Assembly: GCA_016617855.1 (NCBI GenBank)
Contig: JAECUM010011166.1
Span: 42,441 to 106,440 of the forward strand
DNA from: Megalonaias nervosa
Taxonomy: Eukaryota > Mollusca > Bivalvia > Unionida > Unionidae
Length of the DNA: 64,000 nucleotides
Direction: 5' to 3'
The stretch's first letter is position 1, and each line of letters starts with the position of its first letter. Below, piece by piece: positions 51,911 to 61,321 of the stretch. The notes beneath the pieces were generated by a model. That model made no database searches. It was not told where the DNA came from and saw nothing but the letters and a program-made list of their open reading frames with translations. A program made the position numbers and the translations under genes.

Positions 51911-52366
51911 ATGGTCACGGATACTTTACAAGAGAATATTCGTGGTTTGCCTGTGGAGTTGAGAGAACGCATTTACCGAGAGTTGGTCAAAATACAAGTG
52001 AAACGCAAAGAACAATTGCATCCGTTACGTCACCGATGTTTGAACCACTGGTACCTAAATGCTATAAGAGGATCGATTCTGATGAAAGCGTTCCAATGGT
52101 CAGACATTGTTCAACTACCCCTGTGCGAGAAGGATTGGTTTGTCACTGATTCTTTTTACTACATGGTAGACATACTGCAACGAATTCCAGAAGAAGAGTT
52201 AGAGGGTTACAAAAATCTTTTACACAACGTAAACTTAGTTCAAGAGGACACTTCTGAACAGTGTGTGATGTGCAAATTAGTGACTAAACAATTTAGATTC
52301 GCCACTGGAGTACGATCATCTCTGTACAGAAAGTACACCTATAGTCTCCGACAAAAAGATGTATAA
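51911..52366 (+). CDS. LPxxLxxxIY-motif protein (F-box-like?), long paralogue
   Basis: 151 codons, one of the few uninterrupted genes of the element. An N-terminal NIRGLPVELRERIYREL motif is followed by a basic segment (KRKEQLHPLRHRCLNHW), a helix-rich middle and a CVMC pair. The F-box/PRANC comparison is by pattern only and would suggest a ubiquitin-ligase adaptor; it could equally be a lineage-specific helical protein. The stop overlaps a TATAAAA motif (52362-52368). Confidence 0.5.
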   Translation: MVTDTLQENIRGLPVELRERIYRELVKIQVKRKEQLHPLRHRCLNHWYLNAIRGSILMKAFQWSDIVQLPLCEKDWFVTDSFYYMVDILQRIPEEELEGYKNLLHNVNLVQEDTSEQCVMCKLVTKQFRFATGVRSSLYRKYTYSLRQKDV

Positions 52367-52378
52367 AAACGGACTACC

Positions 52379-52746
52379 ATGCCACGACCTTTATCATTCT
52401 TGATACAGCAGATTCCGTGGAAGGAAATTAATGACAATATTCAAACGGTGGAGGATTACCAACACATATTACGAGAACTGTGTCCATTGACTTGGGGTCG
52501 ACGTGTGGTGTGTGTCTTAGTGACTTGCTTTCTGGGATTTCCTTTAACGACCGATTCCTTGTGGACTCTTTACGAACAGTACGTACCACTCAAAAAAGCA
52601 TGAAAGTGGTCCCTTTAAATGTACATGAGAGACTCATTCTGTTAAAAGCTTTGCGCTTTCATCTCGATACTTCTCGACCTCTACAGGAAAGAAAGATTCT
52701 TCAACTTTTAGGTACTGAAGATGTGTACGATGATGTGTGTGTGTAG
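52379..52746 (+). pseudogene. Unknown small protein, probably frameshifted
   Basis: The ATG at 52379 gives 74 codons (to 52603), with an ATGA overlap into a second 48-codon frame (52600-52746). That second frame has been open since 52480 and includes a CGVC pair. A GT-dinucleotide run at 52733-52745 then shifts the frame again; a third frame continues for about 35 plausible residues. I read this as one decayed gene, not two. Function unknown. Confidence 0.4.
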
Positions 52747-52773
52747 CTTGTGACTTACACCCTCACTGGAAAG

Positions 52774-53181
52774 ATGTACGTGACTGGAAAAGTTGGGGTT
52801 TCGAGGCTTGGACAAAAGAAGTGGCACACTATACCCAATATTTGTCATCCTAAAAACTTAAAACGTTCAGTGAAAAATGTAACTTTTAAACCTGTGTTAG
52901 TGACAGTGTCAGAAGAAGAAGAACCACTCCCTTCAGGACAGGACAGGACCGTCATCGACATCCCCGAAAGGTCATTTCCGGAGGACCCCTGTGTGACTGT
53001 GCCTAGTATAGAGACTCTAAGAACATTACACACTGTCCCTACGATTCCACATCTTGATCACCAAACATGTTGTACAAAGACTTGTTTATATTCCACTATG
53101 ATTGCTTTGATGTGTCTTTTATTCATGTACTTAACCATTTGGCTTTTATGTATTTTTGTCTTTCGTGTTGTTCACAATTAA
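52774..53181 (+). CDS. Tail-anchored membrane protein of unknown function
   Basis: Counting from the first ATG (52774), 135 codons. A polar, acidic, Pro-rich N-terminal part (SEEEEPLP) is followed by a CC pair and a hydrophobic C-terminal segment of ~25 residues (STMIALMCLLFMYLTIWLL) ending in a short tail, the layout of a tail-anchored protein. The first ~30 codons may belong to the decayed gene upstream. A polyadenylation signal AATAAA follows at 53189-53194. Confidence 0.5.
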   Translation: MYVTGKVGVSRLGQKKWHTIPNICHPKNLKRSVKNVTFKPVLVTVSEEEEPLPSGQDRTVIDIPERSFPEDPCVTVPSIETLRTLHTVPTIPHLDHQTCCTKTCLYSTMIALMCLLFMYLTIWLLCIFVFRVVHN

Positions 53182-53188
53182 AGATGGC

Positions 53189-53194
53189 AATAAA
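53189..53194 (+). terminator. Polyadenylation signal AATAAA
   Basis: Eight bases after the stop of the membrane-protein gene and just before the next promoter; a conventional poly(A) signal, in contrast to the histone-type ends at the element's edges. Confidence 0.55.
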
Positions 53195-53210
53195 CGTGTC
53201 CTGAAAAAAG

Positions 53211-53245
53211 TATAAAAACTCTTGTCTTGTCTGTCTTCGTGTCAA
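53211..53245 (+). promoter_or_regulatory. TATA promoter of the packaging ATPase
   Basis: TATAAAA at 53211-53217 with a TCA at 53242-53244, about 32 nt later; the start codon is at 53268. Confidence 0.6.
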
Positions 53246-53267
53246 AAGCGACATTCCCTACACTACT

Positions 53268-53930
53268 ATGGCAACCTCTACTGTCTCTGCTCCCTCTTCC
53301 TCCACTTTCAAAGTCATCGACGAGCACTTAGATCGTGCTAGTTGGGAGGCCTTGTATCTTCGCCATCCCTTTAACATGCTCATTGCCGGACCCAGCCGTT
53401 CAGGCAAAACCGAATTTGTCAAATGTTTGATCGAACAGCCTTCTGCGAGAAAGTCAAGGCGATTTCATCGTCTTTGTGGAAGGCATTCCTGGCGAAGACG
53501 ATGGAATCTTGTCTGACCCTAGTCAAACCCATCTGGTCATCTTTGACGACATGTTAGGAGAAGACGAAGAAATTAAACTGTGGTTTACGCGCAAAGGGCA
53601 TCATCGCAATGCCAGTGTCATTTACATTACCCAAAATTTGTTTGAACAAAGTAAAGATCATCGCACCATCAGTCTCAATGCTCATTGCGGGGTCTTGTTT
53701 AAAATTCCTAGAGATAAATAGCAAGTGCAAGTCTTAGCCAAACAGTTAGGAACACCTTGGTTAACCCATGCGAACGACGATGCCACTCAAACTCCATATG
53801 CCTATTTACTCGTGGATTTAAAACCCACCACCCTCGATTATTTGCGATTTCGTACCCATCTGTTTCACCACTGGTGCCAAGACGGAGGGCCTGTCATGTA
53901 CATAACAACAACAACCAAAAAAGTCTATAA
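53268..53930 (+). pseudogene. DNA-packaging ATPase (FtsK/HerA, A32-like), broken
   Basis: Walker A GPSRSGKTE at about residues 42-50, and Walker B HLVIFDDML in another frame (~53540), followed by SVIYITQNLF and SLNAHCGVLFK, all typical of the Polinton/adintovirus packaging ATPase. The frame changes around 53470, and the Walker A to B distance is short, suggesting loss of some 20 residues. A TAG lies at 53719-53721. The C-terminal part (YLLVDLKPTT) has no stop of its own and runs into the next gene; I place the end near 53930. The enzyme would pump DNA into capsids. Confidence 0.9.
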
Positions 53931-53960
53931 AAACCTCAGCCACTTTGGGTCTGTCTCACA
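53926..53960 (+). promoter_or_regulatory. TATA promoter of the long basic-protein gene
   Basis: TATAAAA at 53926-53932 and TCA at 53956-53958, with the ATG only 13 nt further on. Confidence 0.55.
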
Positions 53961-53970
53961 CATCGTCAAC

Positions 53971-54840
53971 ATGACGTCTCTCCAGTCTCATCATCCAGTC
54001 AAATTGATTCGTGCCTTGTACGGTATCAGTCGAAAAAATAAATCCACAAATACGTGCTCGTGCCTTAGAAGCTAGTCTCAAAGAAGTCTTACGATGGTTT
54101 ACGGTGACAGCACGTCAATTACTGCAAGGCATCATTAACATTCCACATCAAACCAAACGTTTTTTGAGAGAAACAAAGTAGCCTTGACGCAACTAGCCGA
54201 TCCTCGCGTCGAAACTCAAACCAAAAAGCAAATCATTTTGAAACTTGGAGGTAGCGGTTCTCCAGGAGCTGTTATCATTCGTTCCCTCTTTAAACGGGAT
54301 CCCAATGCTCCCAAAGTCGTTCCCAAGAAAGGAACAACTCCCCGACATACCGAGAAGAAAAAGAACAACGGTGGCAAAACCAGGTCACAACCAGAGAAAA
54401 AGGAAAAAAAAAGCCCACAGAAAACAGCTTCTACCCGCAAAAGAGGCATTGCCGCCAGGACGCAACCTTACATTCGCAAACCACAACCTACCGCAACGGT
54501 GACCACGTCTCCAGTAGCCTTTTCATCTTCCACTTCAACTTCGCTGGTGATACCAGCCAAATCCAATTTGACACGTGTCCTTCCTAATTTGATGCAAAAT
54601 TGGATACCCGCGTCTCCGAAAACTTCTCCTCCAGCGGTGACACCCTCTTCCTCTTTAGCGGCAGTGGCCGCTGGTCACAAAGTACCTGCCCCCAAAATCA
54701 AAGTCCAAGAGAGATTGGGCGTGTTACGGAGTTTACTGGATTTGTCCAAGCAAGAACTGTCCCGATTTAATCCGTTGCGAACTCCCCAACGTCGAATGAT
54801 GCCTCTCATCAAGTTGATACGACGTAAAGACAATCAGTGA
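53971..54840 (+). pseudogene. Basic Pro/Ser/Lys-rich protein, core-protein-like
   Basis: The N-terminal quarter resembles a small protein usually present in Polintons: VKLIRALYGISRKNK, then an amphipathic stretch, then KKQIILKLGGSG. It is disturbed by two compensating shifts near 54035 and 54175. The long C-terminal part (54184-54840, one frame) is unusual: a Lys/Arg/Pro-rich DNA-binding-like region, a Ser/Thr-rich linker and a basic end (TPQRRMMPLIKLIRRK). I infer a virion nucleoprotein. The GG after the basic part recalls the GG used by adenovirus-type proteases, but the preceding residues do not fit the consensus well. Confidence 0.6.
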
Positions 54841-54853
54841 CGACGCATTCCAT

Positions 54854-54887
54854 TATAAAAAGACCCGAGGTAAGCGATGGGTTCAGT
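54854..54887 (+). promoter_or_regulatory. TATA/initiator promoter, core-protein copy A
   Basis: TATAAAA at 54854-54860 and TTCAGTGT with its A at 54885, 31 nt from the start of the TATA box. Copies B and C carry the same arrangement. Confidence 0.65.
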
Positions 54888-54913
54888 GTTTTAGTGCTCC
54901 TGAACGTCCAAAG

Positions 54914-55291
54914 ATGTCCCCTCAAAGACGTGCACACCGTCACCATAGTCGTTCTTCTGTCCAAAAAGGAAAAGGAAAAAGAAAAGGACAGTCACGTCAT
55001 CCGGAAAAACGCTCAGCCAAACTTCGACGTCTGTCCCTGAAAAGACACCCTCGTCCAAAGAGAAGCCACCAAAGGGGAGGATTTTTCTTATTAATGGATA
55101 AGTTGGTAGATAATTTCGCCAAAAAGATAGAGAACAAGCTCCAAAAAAATAAGATAAAAGTACGTTTGTCGAGCCATGGGCTTCAGTGTATTTTGTGCCC
55201 TAAAGATGTTCCCTCATCGTCGTTCTCCTGTCCAGAAAGGAAAAAGAAAAAGACAGTCACGTCATCCGAAAAAGCGCTTAGCCAAACATAG
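54914..55291 (+). pseudogene. Basic core-like protein, tandem copy A
   Basis: The ATG at 54914 begins MSPQRRAHRHH, a very Arg/Lys/His-rich protein, with HQRGGFFLLM about 50 residues in, followed by a helical tail. Copy B starts in the same way and has the same HQRGG. No stop occurs at the expected end (~55160); the frame runs on into copy B's promoter, so the stop was lost. The composition and GG motif recall the adenovirus core protein X (mu) homologues described for adintoviruses. Likely role: condensing virion DNA. Confidence 0.6.
55153..55187 (+). promoter_or_regulatory. TATA/initiator promoter, core-protein copy B
   Basis: GATAAAAG from 55153 and TTCAGTGT with its A at 55185; spacing 32 nt. 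It is a duplicate of the copy A promoter. Confidence 0.6.
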
Positions 55292-55403
55292 ACGTCACCC
55301 CAGAAAAGACACACTCGTCCAAAGAAAAAGGAGAAGCCACCAAAGAGGAGGAGTCTTTGGCGATTTTGGAAAACAAATTGTCACCTTTATGACGAAGCGA
55401 TAG
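55206..55403 (+). CDS. Basic core-like protein, tandem copy B
   Basis: 65 codons, intact. MFPHRRSPVQKGKRKRQSRH at the start, then RRHPRKD and SHQRGGVFGDFGKQ, ending FMTKR. Paralogous to copy A in both coding and promoter DNA. Over 35 percent Arg+Lys+His; probably a DNA-condensing virion protein. Confidence 0.6.
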   Translation: MFPHRRSPVQKGKRKRQSRHPKKRLAKHRRHPRKDTLVQRKRRSHQRGGVFGDFGKQIVTFMTKR

Positions 55404-55414
55404 TCCAAAAAAAG

Positions 55415-55448
55415 GATAAAAGGCCGTGTGCCATGTCATCGACGTTAG
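55415..55448 (+). promoter_or_regulatory. TATA/initiator promoter, core-protein copy C
   Basis: GATAAAAGG from 55415 and TTAGTGTATTTT with its A near 55447; same spacing as copies A and B, with a diverged initiator. Confidence 0.5.
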
Positions 55449-55490
55449 TGTATTTTTGGTGTGAGCCTCGGAACCAAACAACCAAGAAAG

Positions 55491-55894
55491 ATGTCACCTC
55501 CCAAAAGACATCCTTCTTCTACCCACATAGGAAATAAAACGAAAGGACTGCCTCCTCGTTTAGTCAAGCATTGGGACATGTTGTCCGTCCTGTCCAAAGC
55601 TTCTCCACCCATGCGAGAAAAAAGCATTCAAAGCGCCTCCAAAGACGTCATCGATGCCGTGAGCGAATGTTGTCTGAATGTCTTGAAAGGAACGATACCT
55701 TTCTCTAAACACCCGAAAAATGCTTAGCCAAACATGGACACGTTCTTCGTCAAATGGTCCAAAAGAAAATACCCATTCCTCAAAAGAAAAAGATGTTGGT
55801 GCAGCGCGGAGGATTTTTACCCCTGTTAGGACTTGTTACCAATGTAATAGCGATACCTATGTTGGGTATGTTGGGAAGTGTTTACCCGCCATAG
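55491..55894 (+). pseudogene. Conserved Polinton protein with QRGGFLP motif, frameshifted
   Basis: The ATG at 55491 gives MSPPKRHPSS, then a helical part (SECCLNVLKGTIPFS) typical of a small protein found in many Polintons. Near 55720 the frame shifts; the second half, with a Lys run, LVQRGGFLPLLG and a hydrophobic end, closes at 55892-55894. The QRGG and N-terminus tie it to copies A and B. I read this as the ancestral member of the tandem family. Probably an adenovirus X/mu-like core protein with a C-terminal hydrophobic segment. Confidence 0.65.
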
Positions 55895-55970
55895 CTCCAA
55901 GATAAAAGGGTCAAGAAGATAAAAGGGACCTGTGGAATCAAAAGATCTCAGACGTGATCCTTGAAATCCA

Positions 55971-56631
55971 ATGGAAGGACGAAAACTGGCTTTAGTGCCT
56001 TACAAACGATGGATGGAATACCATCGTTGGCAAGAACAACGGACCCCACATTTACCTCCCAAACCTCATTTGACCGAGATGTCCCATTTACAACACGAAT
56101 TGCAATCGTTGATGGATCGCAGCGATTTGTCAGAAACGGAAACATCGCAACGGTATGGTCAATTTTGCAACGACTGCAACTCTTTCACCAGAAAGCTTTC
56201 GACGAAACAGCTCAACCAACTCTGAAAGATTTTAAGACCCTGATGAAAAGTCCACCACCCCACCCTCCAATGGTAAAGACAGACGTAGCCCCACAGATAC
56301 CTGAGGAAGAAGAGGCACGAGAAGTCTTTCAAACACCGTCAGCAGCTCCCATCCCTAGTAAGATTGCAGCGTCCTTGTTGACCTCTTCCCCTACACCCCA
56401 ACGAGAAGAACTTAAAGCTTGGGTAAAAAGATGATGTCCACACCTCCTTCGAAAGAAGTCAAAAAGAAAGAAGGGAAACCAGAAGTGACAAAAGAAAAGA
56501 AGACCAAAGCCATTCCATTACCACCACCACCACCACCACTATCCTCGACTACTACTCCTGTGGGACATCGGATACGTAAAGCCGTTTCTAAACCACTCCC
56601 TCGTCCCATCCAGAGTAGCATCAGCAAATAG
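55971..56631 (+). pseudogene. Conserved Polinton protein with N-terminal LVP motif
   Basis: The ATG at 55971 gives MEGRKLALVPYKRW and a DLSETE / RYGQF block, as in a protein common in Polintons next to the integrase. The frame shifts near 56160 (continuing LQRLQLF), and again near 56430 into a Lys- and Pro-rich tail (PPPPPPPLSS, then TPVGHRIRK) ending at 56629-56631. At least two indels. Function unknown in the group; the adjoining capsid genes suggest a virion role. Confidence 0.6.
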
Positions 56632-57768
56632 TGGATCACTTATTAAAAACTGGAGAAGACGATAGCCAGCATTTACTGCGATCCATCCCATCCTGCAGGT
56701 TACGGAGGAGTTCAGAAATTGTATCGTGCTGCCAAAACTCGACTGAAAAGTATCCGTTTACCTCAAGTGCAACGATGGTTACAAGAACAAGCTACTTACA
56801 CCTTACACAAAAAGTCATTCGACGAAAATTTTCCAGAAGTAGCACCCGAGCGGAGGGTATCGATCATCAATGGCAAGCCGATTTAGCCGATGTCTCTCAT
56901 TTGGCGACATACAATCGCGGCTACAAATATTTGTTTTGTGTCATCGACGTCTTTTCCAAATTTGCTTGGGTCGTGCCATTGACTTCCAAATCGAGCAGTG
57001 AGTTAGTGCGAGCCCTCAAACTGGTGTTGAAACAAAGTAGACGTCACCCTCTTCGATGGCAAACCGATAAAGGCACCGAATTTCTGAACCAAGCTTTCCA
57101 AAAAGAATTGAAGAAGCGTGACATTCATTTTTTCACCACCGAGAATCCCGAAACCAAAGCCAGCATCGTGGAACGTTTCCAATTCACCTTGAAAGAACGC
57201 ATGTGGAAATATTTTACGCATCACCACACTCTCAATTACATCGACGTCTTGCCACACCTAGTTCAAGCGTACAACCAATATTACCATCGGAGCATCCGAC
57301 GTGCCCCCTCCCCCCCAGGAAGTGACTCCCGACAACGAAGTGACCGTCTTCGAGCACCTGTTTGGTACGTCCGCGATGGTGACTGTTCCCTGGAAGGGTG
57401 GAATGTTGGCAGCAGGAGATTGGGTACGCATTGGCAAAACCAAACGCACTTTCGACAAAGGTTACTTACCCAATTGGACCACCGATTTGTTTCGTGTCAC
57501 TAAACGTGTGCGTGGCCGTCATCCTCCCGTCTATAAATTGGAAGACATGAACGGGGAAGTGTTAAAAGGAACGTTTTACTTGCCCGAGTTACGACGCGTG
57601 ACCAAAAAAGAAGACAACGTGTACGAGATCGAAAGCATTCTCGATCGAAGAACTAGTAAAGTGGGAAAACGACGTGTCAAAGAAGTCAAAGTAATTTGGA
57701 AAGGATATCCTCCCAATGTTCACTCTTGGATCGACGCTTCGCAAATCATCGACTATAAAAAGAAGTGA
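56631..57768 (+). pseudogene. Integrase (DDE, retroviral type) with chromodomain, broken
   Basis: The N-terminal zinc/HTH-like region is in one frame, the catalytic core in another and the C-terminus in a third segment. The core shows WQADL (first Asp), LRWQTDKGTEF (second Asp) and ETKASIVERF (Glu), all acidic residues retained. The end has KTKRTFDKGYLPNW, then a chromodomain (VKVIWKGYPPNVHSWI). Frame changes fall near 56815 and in a C-run at about 57305-57318. No ATG stands at the expected start (GTG at 56631). It would insert the element's DNA into host chromosomes. Confidence 0.92.
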
Positions 57769-57776
57769 CCATCATG
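57754..57776 (+). promoter_or_regulatory. TATA-like motif at the integrase end
   Basis: TATAAAA at 57754-57760 lies in the last codons of the integrase; the next ATG (57774) is too close for the usual 31-nt spacing, so transcription may use it for the penton gene instead, or it is chance. Confidence 0.3.
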
Positions 57777-58187
57777 CCCTTCAAAACAGCCTCAGATACT
57801 GCATTGACCACTCCTTCCCCCAGTTCTTCTCTGCAAGATCTACAAAAACAACCCTTGTGGGTGTGGTGTGGAGAACGCGTGCGAAAAACGCAAATCGTCT
57901 TTTTCTGCTAAATCATTGTGGTGTATTGTGTCATCGGTGATGCCATTGCCAATTTGAGTTTGCAACAAGGAGACAAACAATTGTGGACCATTTTACTCAG
58001 CAGTTGCATCGGTTATCTTCTCCCCAATCCGATCCTGAAATATTCCTCTAACGGGAACAACAACAGGAGTCTTGCGTCCAACGTCAGTTCCCCTTCCAAC
58101 AGCCAACATAACCATCACAACAATCCTCTTTTAGACACTCCTCTGACCTCCAGTCACACCTCCGACACTAGAACTCTGGAATTCTGA
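57774..58187 (+). pseudogene. Small conserved membrane protein upstream of penton, one stop
   Basis: One frame with a TAA at 57909. Before the stop: a Ser/Thr-rich N-terminus and VWCGERVRKT. After it: a hydrophobic stretch with VIGDAIANLSLQQGD and LWTILLSSCIGYLLPNP, which matches a short membrane protein seen at this place in other Polintons. The last ~45 codons (Asn/Ser/His-rich) are not typical. Probably two membrane segments; function unknown. Confidence 0.65.
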
Positions 58188-58225
58188 ATAACCAATTTTA
58201 CTTAACGTTACCCAGTGACAGTTCC

Positions 58226-59095
58226 ATGGAGGTGTTTCCCCACAATACCTTATGCTGTTTCACGGCCAAATTACCTCAGGCCATCCAATTGGATCACGAA
58301 GCCCATTGGGAAGTGGCTATAGTGGAAATGATTCACCCTACGCAAATCAAAAACATCATTGAAAATCAAAACACTTTTACGGTGGAAGATATTGACCCGC
58401 AAGTGCAACAAATCTTGGATGAACTCACCACTGCAGGTGACTCTATGAAAACACAAGACACCAAAACTAATCGCTCCTCTTCTCGATTGAAAATTCCCCA
58501 AGGCTATTATTTTAGTAGTCAACATTTGGCGAATGCAATTGCTGACAGGTTCAATGCCATGTTTGGTAAAGTCTTGGAGAAAACCAGAAAAAGTGTCACG
58601 ATCGAGTACCACAAACTAGCTCGTCGCCTTCTGATCAAATTTTCAGAGGACAAAGTATTGGCCATTACATTTTGTCCTGAATTGTATGACATTTTGGGTG
58701 GAAACCCTAAGTTGATCAAGATTAAAAACGAAATACCAGCCGTTACTGGCAACTTAGATTTTGCGAAATATTTTCGATTCCCTGTAGAAATGAACCAAGG
58801 ACTGAATCTGATCTTTGTGTACTCCGATGTGGTGGAGTACAACGTGGTGGGACACACCTCCGTACCGATACTGCGTGTCATTCCTTTCAAAGTGGATTCT
58901 GCCACGAACGCTGACGACGAAGGTGGAAACACCTATCACGTTCAGCGAGAATTTGTACATCCTCACTATTTGCCCGTCAGTAAGTCGTATTTAAACACCG
59001 TCAACAGTACTATTAAAGGAGATCTGGGACAAAATATTTCATAAACCAAAGTGAAAGTCACAGTGAAACTCCACTTTCGAGAACGATTACTCTAA
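58226..59095 (+). pseudogene. Penton / minor capsid protein, nearly intact
   Basis: 272 codons from ATG 58226 to TAA 59042. The in-frame sequence before the ATG (QFYLTLPSDSS) looks like the usual penton N-terminus, so the true start may lie upstream and be lost. Typical features: HWEVAIVEMIHP near the start, a middle loop, FCPELYDILG, and LIFVYSDVVEYNVVG with PILRVIPF. After the TAA the same frame continues 16 codons (VTVKLHFRERLL) to TAA 59093, which resembles the conserved C-terminus, so the first TAA is probably a mutation. A single-jelly-roll vertex protein of the capsid. Confidence 0.85.
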
Positions 59096-59108
59096 CTCCT
59101 TGTTAGTC

Positions 59109-59519
59109 ATGTATCCTGTGTACCAAGGAGTCGCTCGACAACGAGGACATGGTTTAGGAGATATGCTGAAATCGGCCTTTCGTTCGGTGGCTCCCGTTTT
59201 GAAACCGATGGTGACATGGGGTTTGCACGCCTTGATAGATGCCGCGTTGACGCAAGGTAAAGAATTTCTCCAAAATGTCATCATTGACAAACAAAATCCC
59301 AAAGAAGCTTTCTTGAGAGCAGGCAAAATGTCTTGCTTCAAACAGGCAAAGACATTTTGGGCCGACGAGAAACTCTTATAAATGCCCCGGACGGTGCCGA
59401 ATCAGGCATTCCTGCTTCACGGACGCCACAGCAAGGACAAGGCAGAAAGAGACCCCTTCAGAGGACTTCACACCCCTAGAGCTAGAAAGAAGAAACGTAA
59501 AAGAGTTAGACGTTTTTGA
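59109..59519 (+). pseudogene. pVI-like capsid-associated protein, broken
   Basis: The ATG at 59109 starts MYPVYQGVARQRGHGLGDML, the usual N-terminus (GHGxG, then an amphipathic FRSVAPVLKP) of the Polinton protein compared with adenovirus pVI. A TAA at 59379 interrupts. The basic C-terminus (ARKKKRKRVRRF) is found in the same frame at 59478-59519, with probable compensating indels between. In adenovirus the counterpart joins hexon and disrupts endosomal membranes; here inferred only. Confidence 0.7.
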
Positions 59520-59552
59520 TTATTAAATCACAGAGACAAAGAAAGATAGAAA

Positions 59553-60838
59553 ATGATGCACCGAGAGTCTTGCGCCTGTTCCAAATCGGAACTGGATCTG
59601 TTTGCCATGCCACCCACCATGATGACGATGCAAGAATCTAAATAGGTAGAATTTCATTCCGTCTCCTCTTTGACGGATTCAGCTTCCATCGAGTTTGAAA
59701 TCAAAGGACAACCCGAAGATTACATCGATCTGAATAGCAGTTACTTGTATCTGAAACTCAAGGTGATCAAAACGGACAACACCAATCCGGGAGCCGATGC
59801 TAGAGTAGTTCCCATCAACAAGTTCATGCATTTCTTGTTCAGCGAAGTGGATTTGTACTTTTTGAATGATAAATTGGTGAGCAGTAGCATGGATACTAAC
59901 CCTTGCCGAGTGTACCTGGAAAATCTCTTGACGTACGGAAAAGAGGCCAAGAACACTCATCTGGATGCTTGCGTGGTATGGAAACCTGACACCGCAGGTG
60001 AGGACAAGTTTAACGACACAGCCCTGACAGCAGATGACGATCCTCACAATGTCGAAAAAACATCCTGCAAGGACGTAGTTTATAACTGATGGATCGTTTG
60101 CATTTGGACATGTGGTTGCAAGACAAGTATTTGCTCAACGGAGTGGATATCCGCATGAGACTAAATCGCAGCAGTGTCGCTTTCCATTTGATGGCTCATG
60201 CCAACGAGTACAAAACCATCATCCAAGAAGCCAGACTTTATGTACGCCGCGTAGAAGTGTTACCTAAACGACATCAGTCACACATTGAGCAGAACAACTG
60301 CCAAGTATCCGATACGACACGTAGAAGTGAAAACTTTCCCCATTGCTGCTGAACTCCGATCCAAGATCGAAGATCATCTGTTCCAAGGACAGTTAGCCAA
60401 ACGTTTAATCGTTGGTATCGTCAGCAATGCAGCCCTCAACGGAGCCCACGATCAAAATCCTTTCCAGTTTAAGCACTACACAGTGTCCAAGATCGAAGTC
60501 AGTCGCGATGGCAAGACCTTGTGTACCAGACCCTTCGAACCTAACCTTAGATCGTCCTTGTCCCTATGCGAAGCTACCGGACAGTTAGGAACCAACACCA
60601 GTCACAGCATTACGTACGAAGATTATGCAGGAGGTTACACTTTGTGGGCCTTTGATTTCACTCCAGACCAAGGCAGCGACGAGGGACATTTCCACCCTAT
60701 AAAATCCGGTCAACTGCGTGTGGAACTTTAGTTTGCAGAAATTCTCACCGAGACGGTGAACGTCATCCTGTATGCCGAATTTGATAATACCATAGAAATC
60801 AACAGTTTGAGAGAAGTCATTCTAGACTATGAGAAACT
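59553..60838 (+). pseudogene. Hexon / major capsid protein, broken
   Basis: Start MMHRESCACSKSELDLFAMP at 59553, typical for the family. There is a TAG at 59643. Then DSASIEFEIKG, YIDLNSSYLYLKLKV, HFLFSEVDLYFLND. The frame shifts near 60085 (RLHLDMWLQDKYLLNGVD in the next frame) and again near 60290. After that come QGQLAKRLIVGIV, NPFQFKHYTV and GGYTLWAFDFTPD, a TAG at 60729, and VNVILYAEFDN. The normal stop near 60838 is missing and the frame stays open to 60980. Double-jelly-roll capsid protein by family. Its presence shows the ancestor was virus-forming, or at least capsid-coding. Confidence 0.92.
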
Positions 60839-61321
60839 ATGGAAGACACTTATCCCTCTTTGCATGGTGGAGAATCTTTGGAAATGGAATGGGAGGATAC
60901 CATGGAGGCAGAACCCCAAGACAAAGACGAAGAGGACATGGTGGTTGCGTCCAGATGGCCAGAACAAGAACAACATTTAGTGCCCTGTTTTGCCAAACAC
61001 CTGGCGGATAAAATTACGGAATTGACCAAGAAAGATTGCTATGGACGTCAAAACGATCATCCCAGTCAAATTCAACACGATAAATGTCTGATGATGAGCC
61101 AAGAAGAATAATTGGACGAGTATCTGGACTACGCTTAGAGTCTCATCTCAGAAGAAGCAGTGTTGCATGAGTGGTATAAAGGCTTGCGTGATCATTCCTG
61201 CCCTCCTTTGACTACTCTAGAGATCTATCGCATCGAAGCTCTCTTAGCCCAGAGTGCGGAGACGAAGCAAAGAAACGGTTACTTGTCAGAGATTTTCAAA
61301 CAAAAGGTAGAATTAAATTGA
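60839..61321 (+). pseudogene. Conserved Polinton protein downstream of hexon, two stops
   Basis: One frame from ATG 60839 to TGA 61319 with TAA at 61109 and TAG at 61136. An acidic N-terminus (MEWEDTMEAEPQDKDEED) is followed by LADKITELTKKDCYG and HPSQIQHDKCLM, a Cys/His pattern shared with a protein lying next to the hexon in other Polintons. The end (HEWYKGLRDH, LEIYRIEALL) is also typical. Function unknown. Its stop overlaps the next ATG (TGATG). Confidence 0.65.

Noticed and set aside
48880..60731. Alternative genetic code or programmed readthrough in the viral genes
   Set aside because: In-frame stops are a mix of TAA, TAG and TGA, and are accompanied by many frameshifts in different genes, so decay explains them better.
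47384..60838. Assembly or sequencing errors as the cause of all viral frameshifts
   Set aside because: The 5.2 kb cadherin exon in the same assembly is flawless, and the element also has substitution-type stops and a catalytic-site change. Individual homopolymer shifts may still be artefacts.
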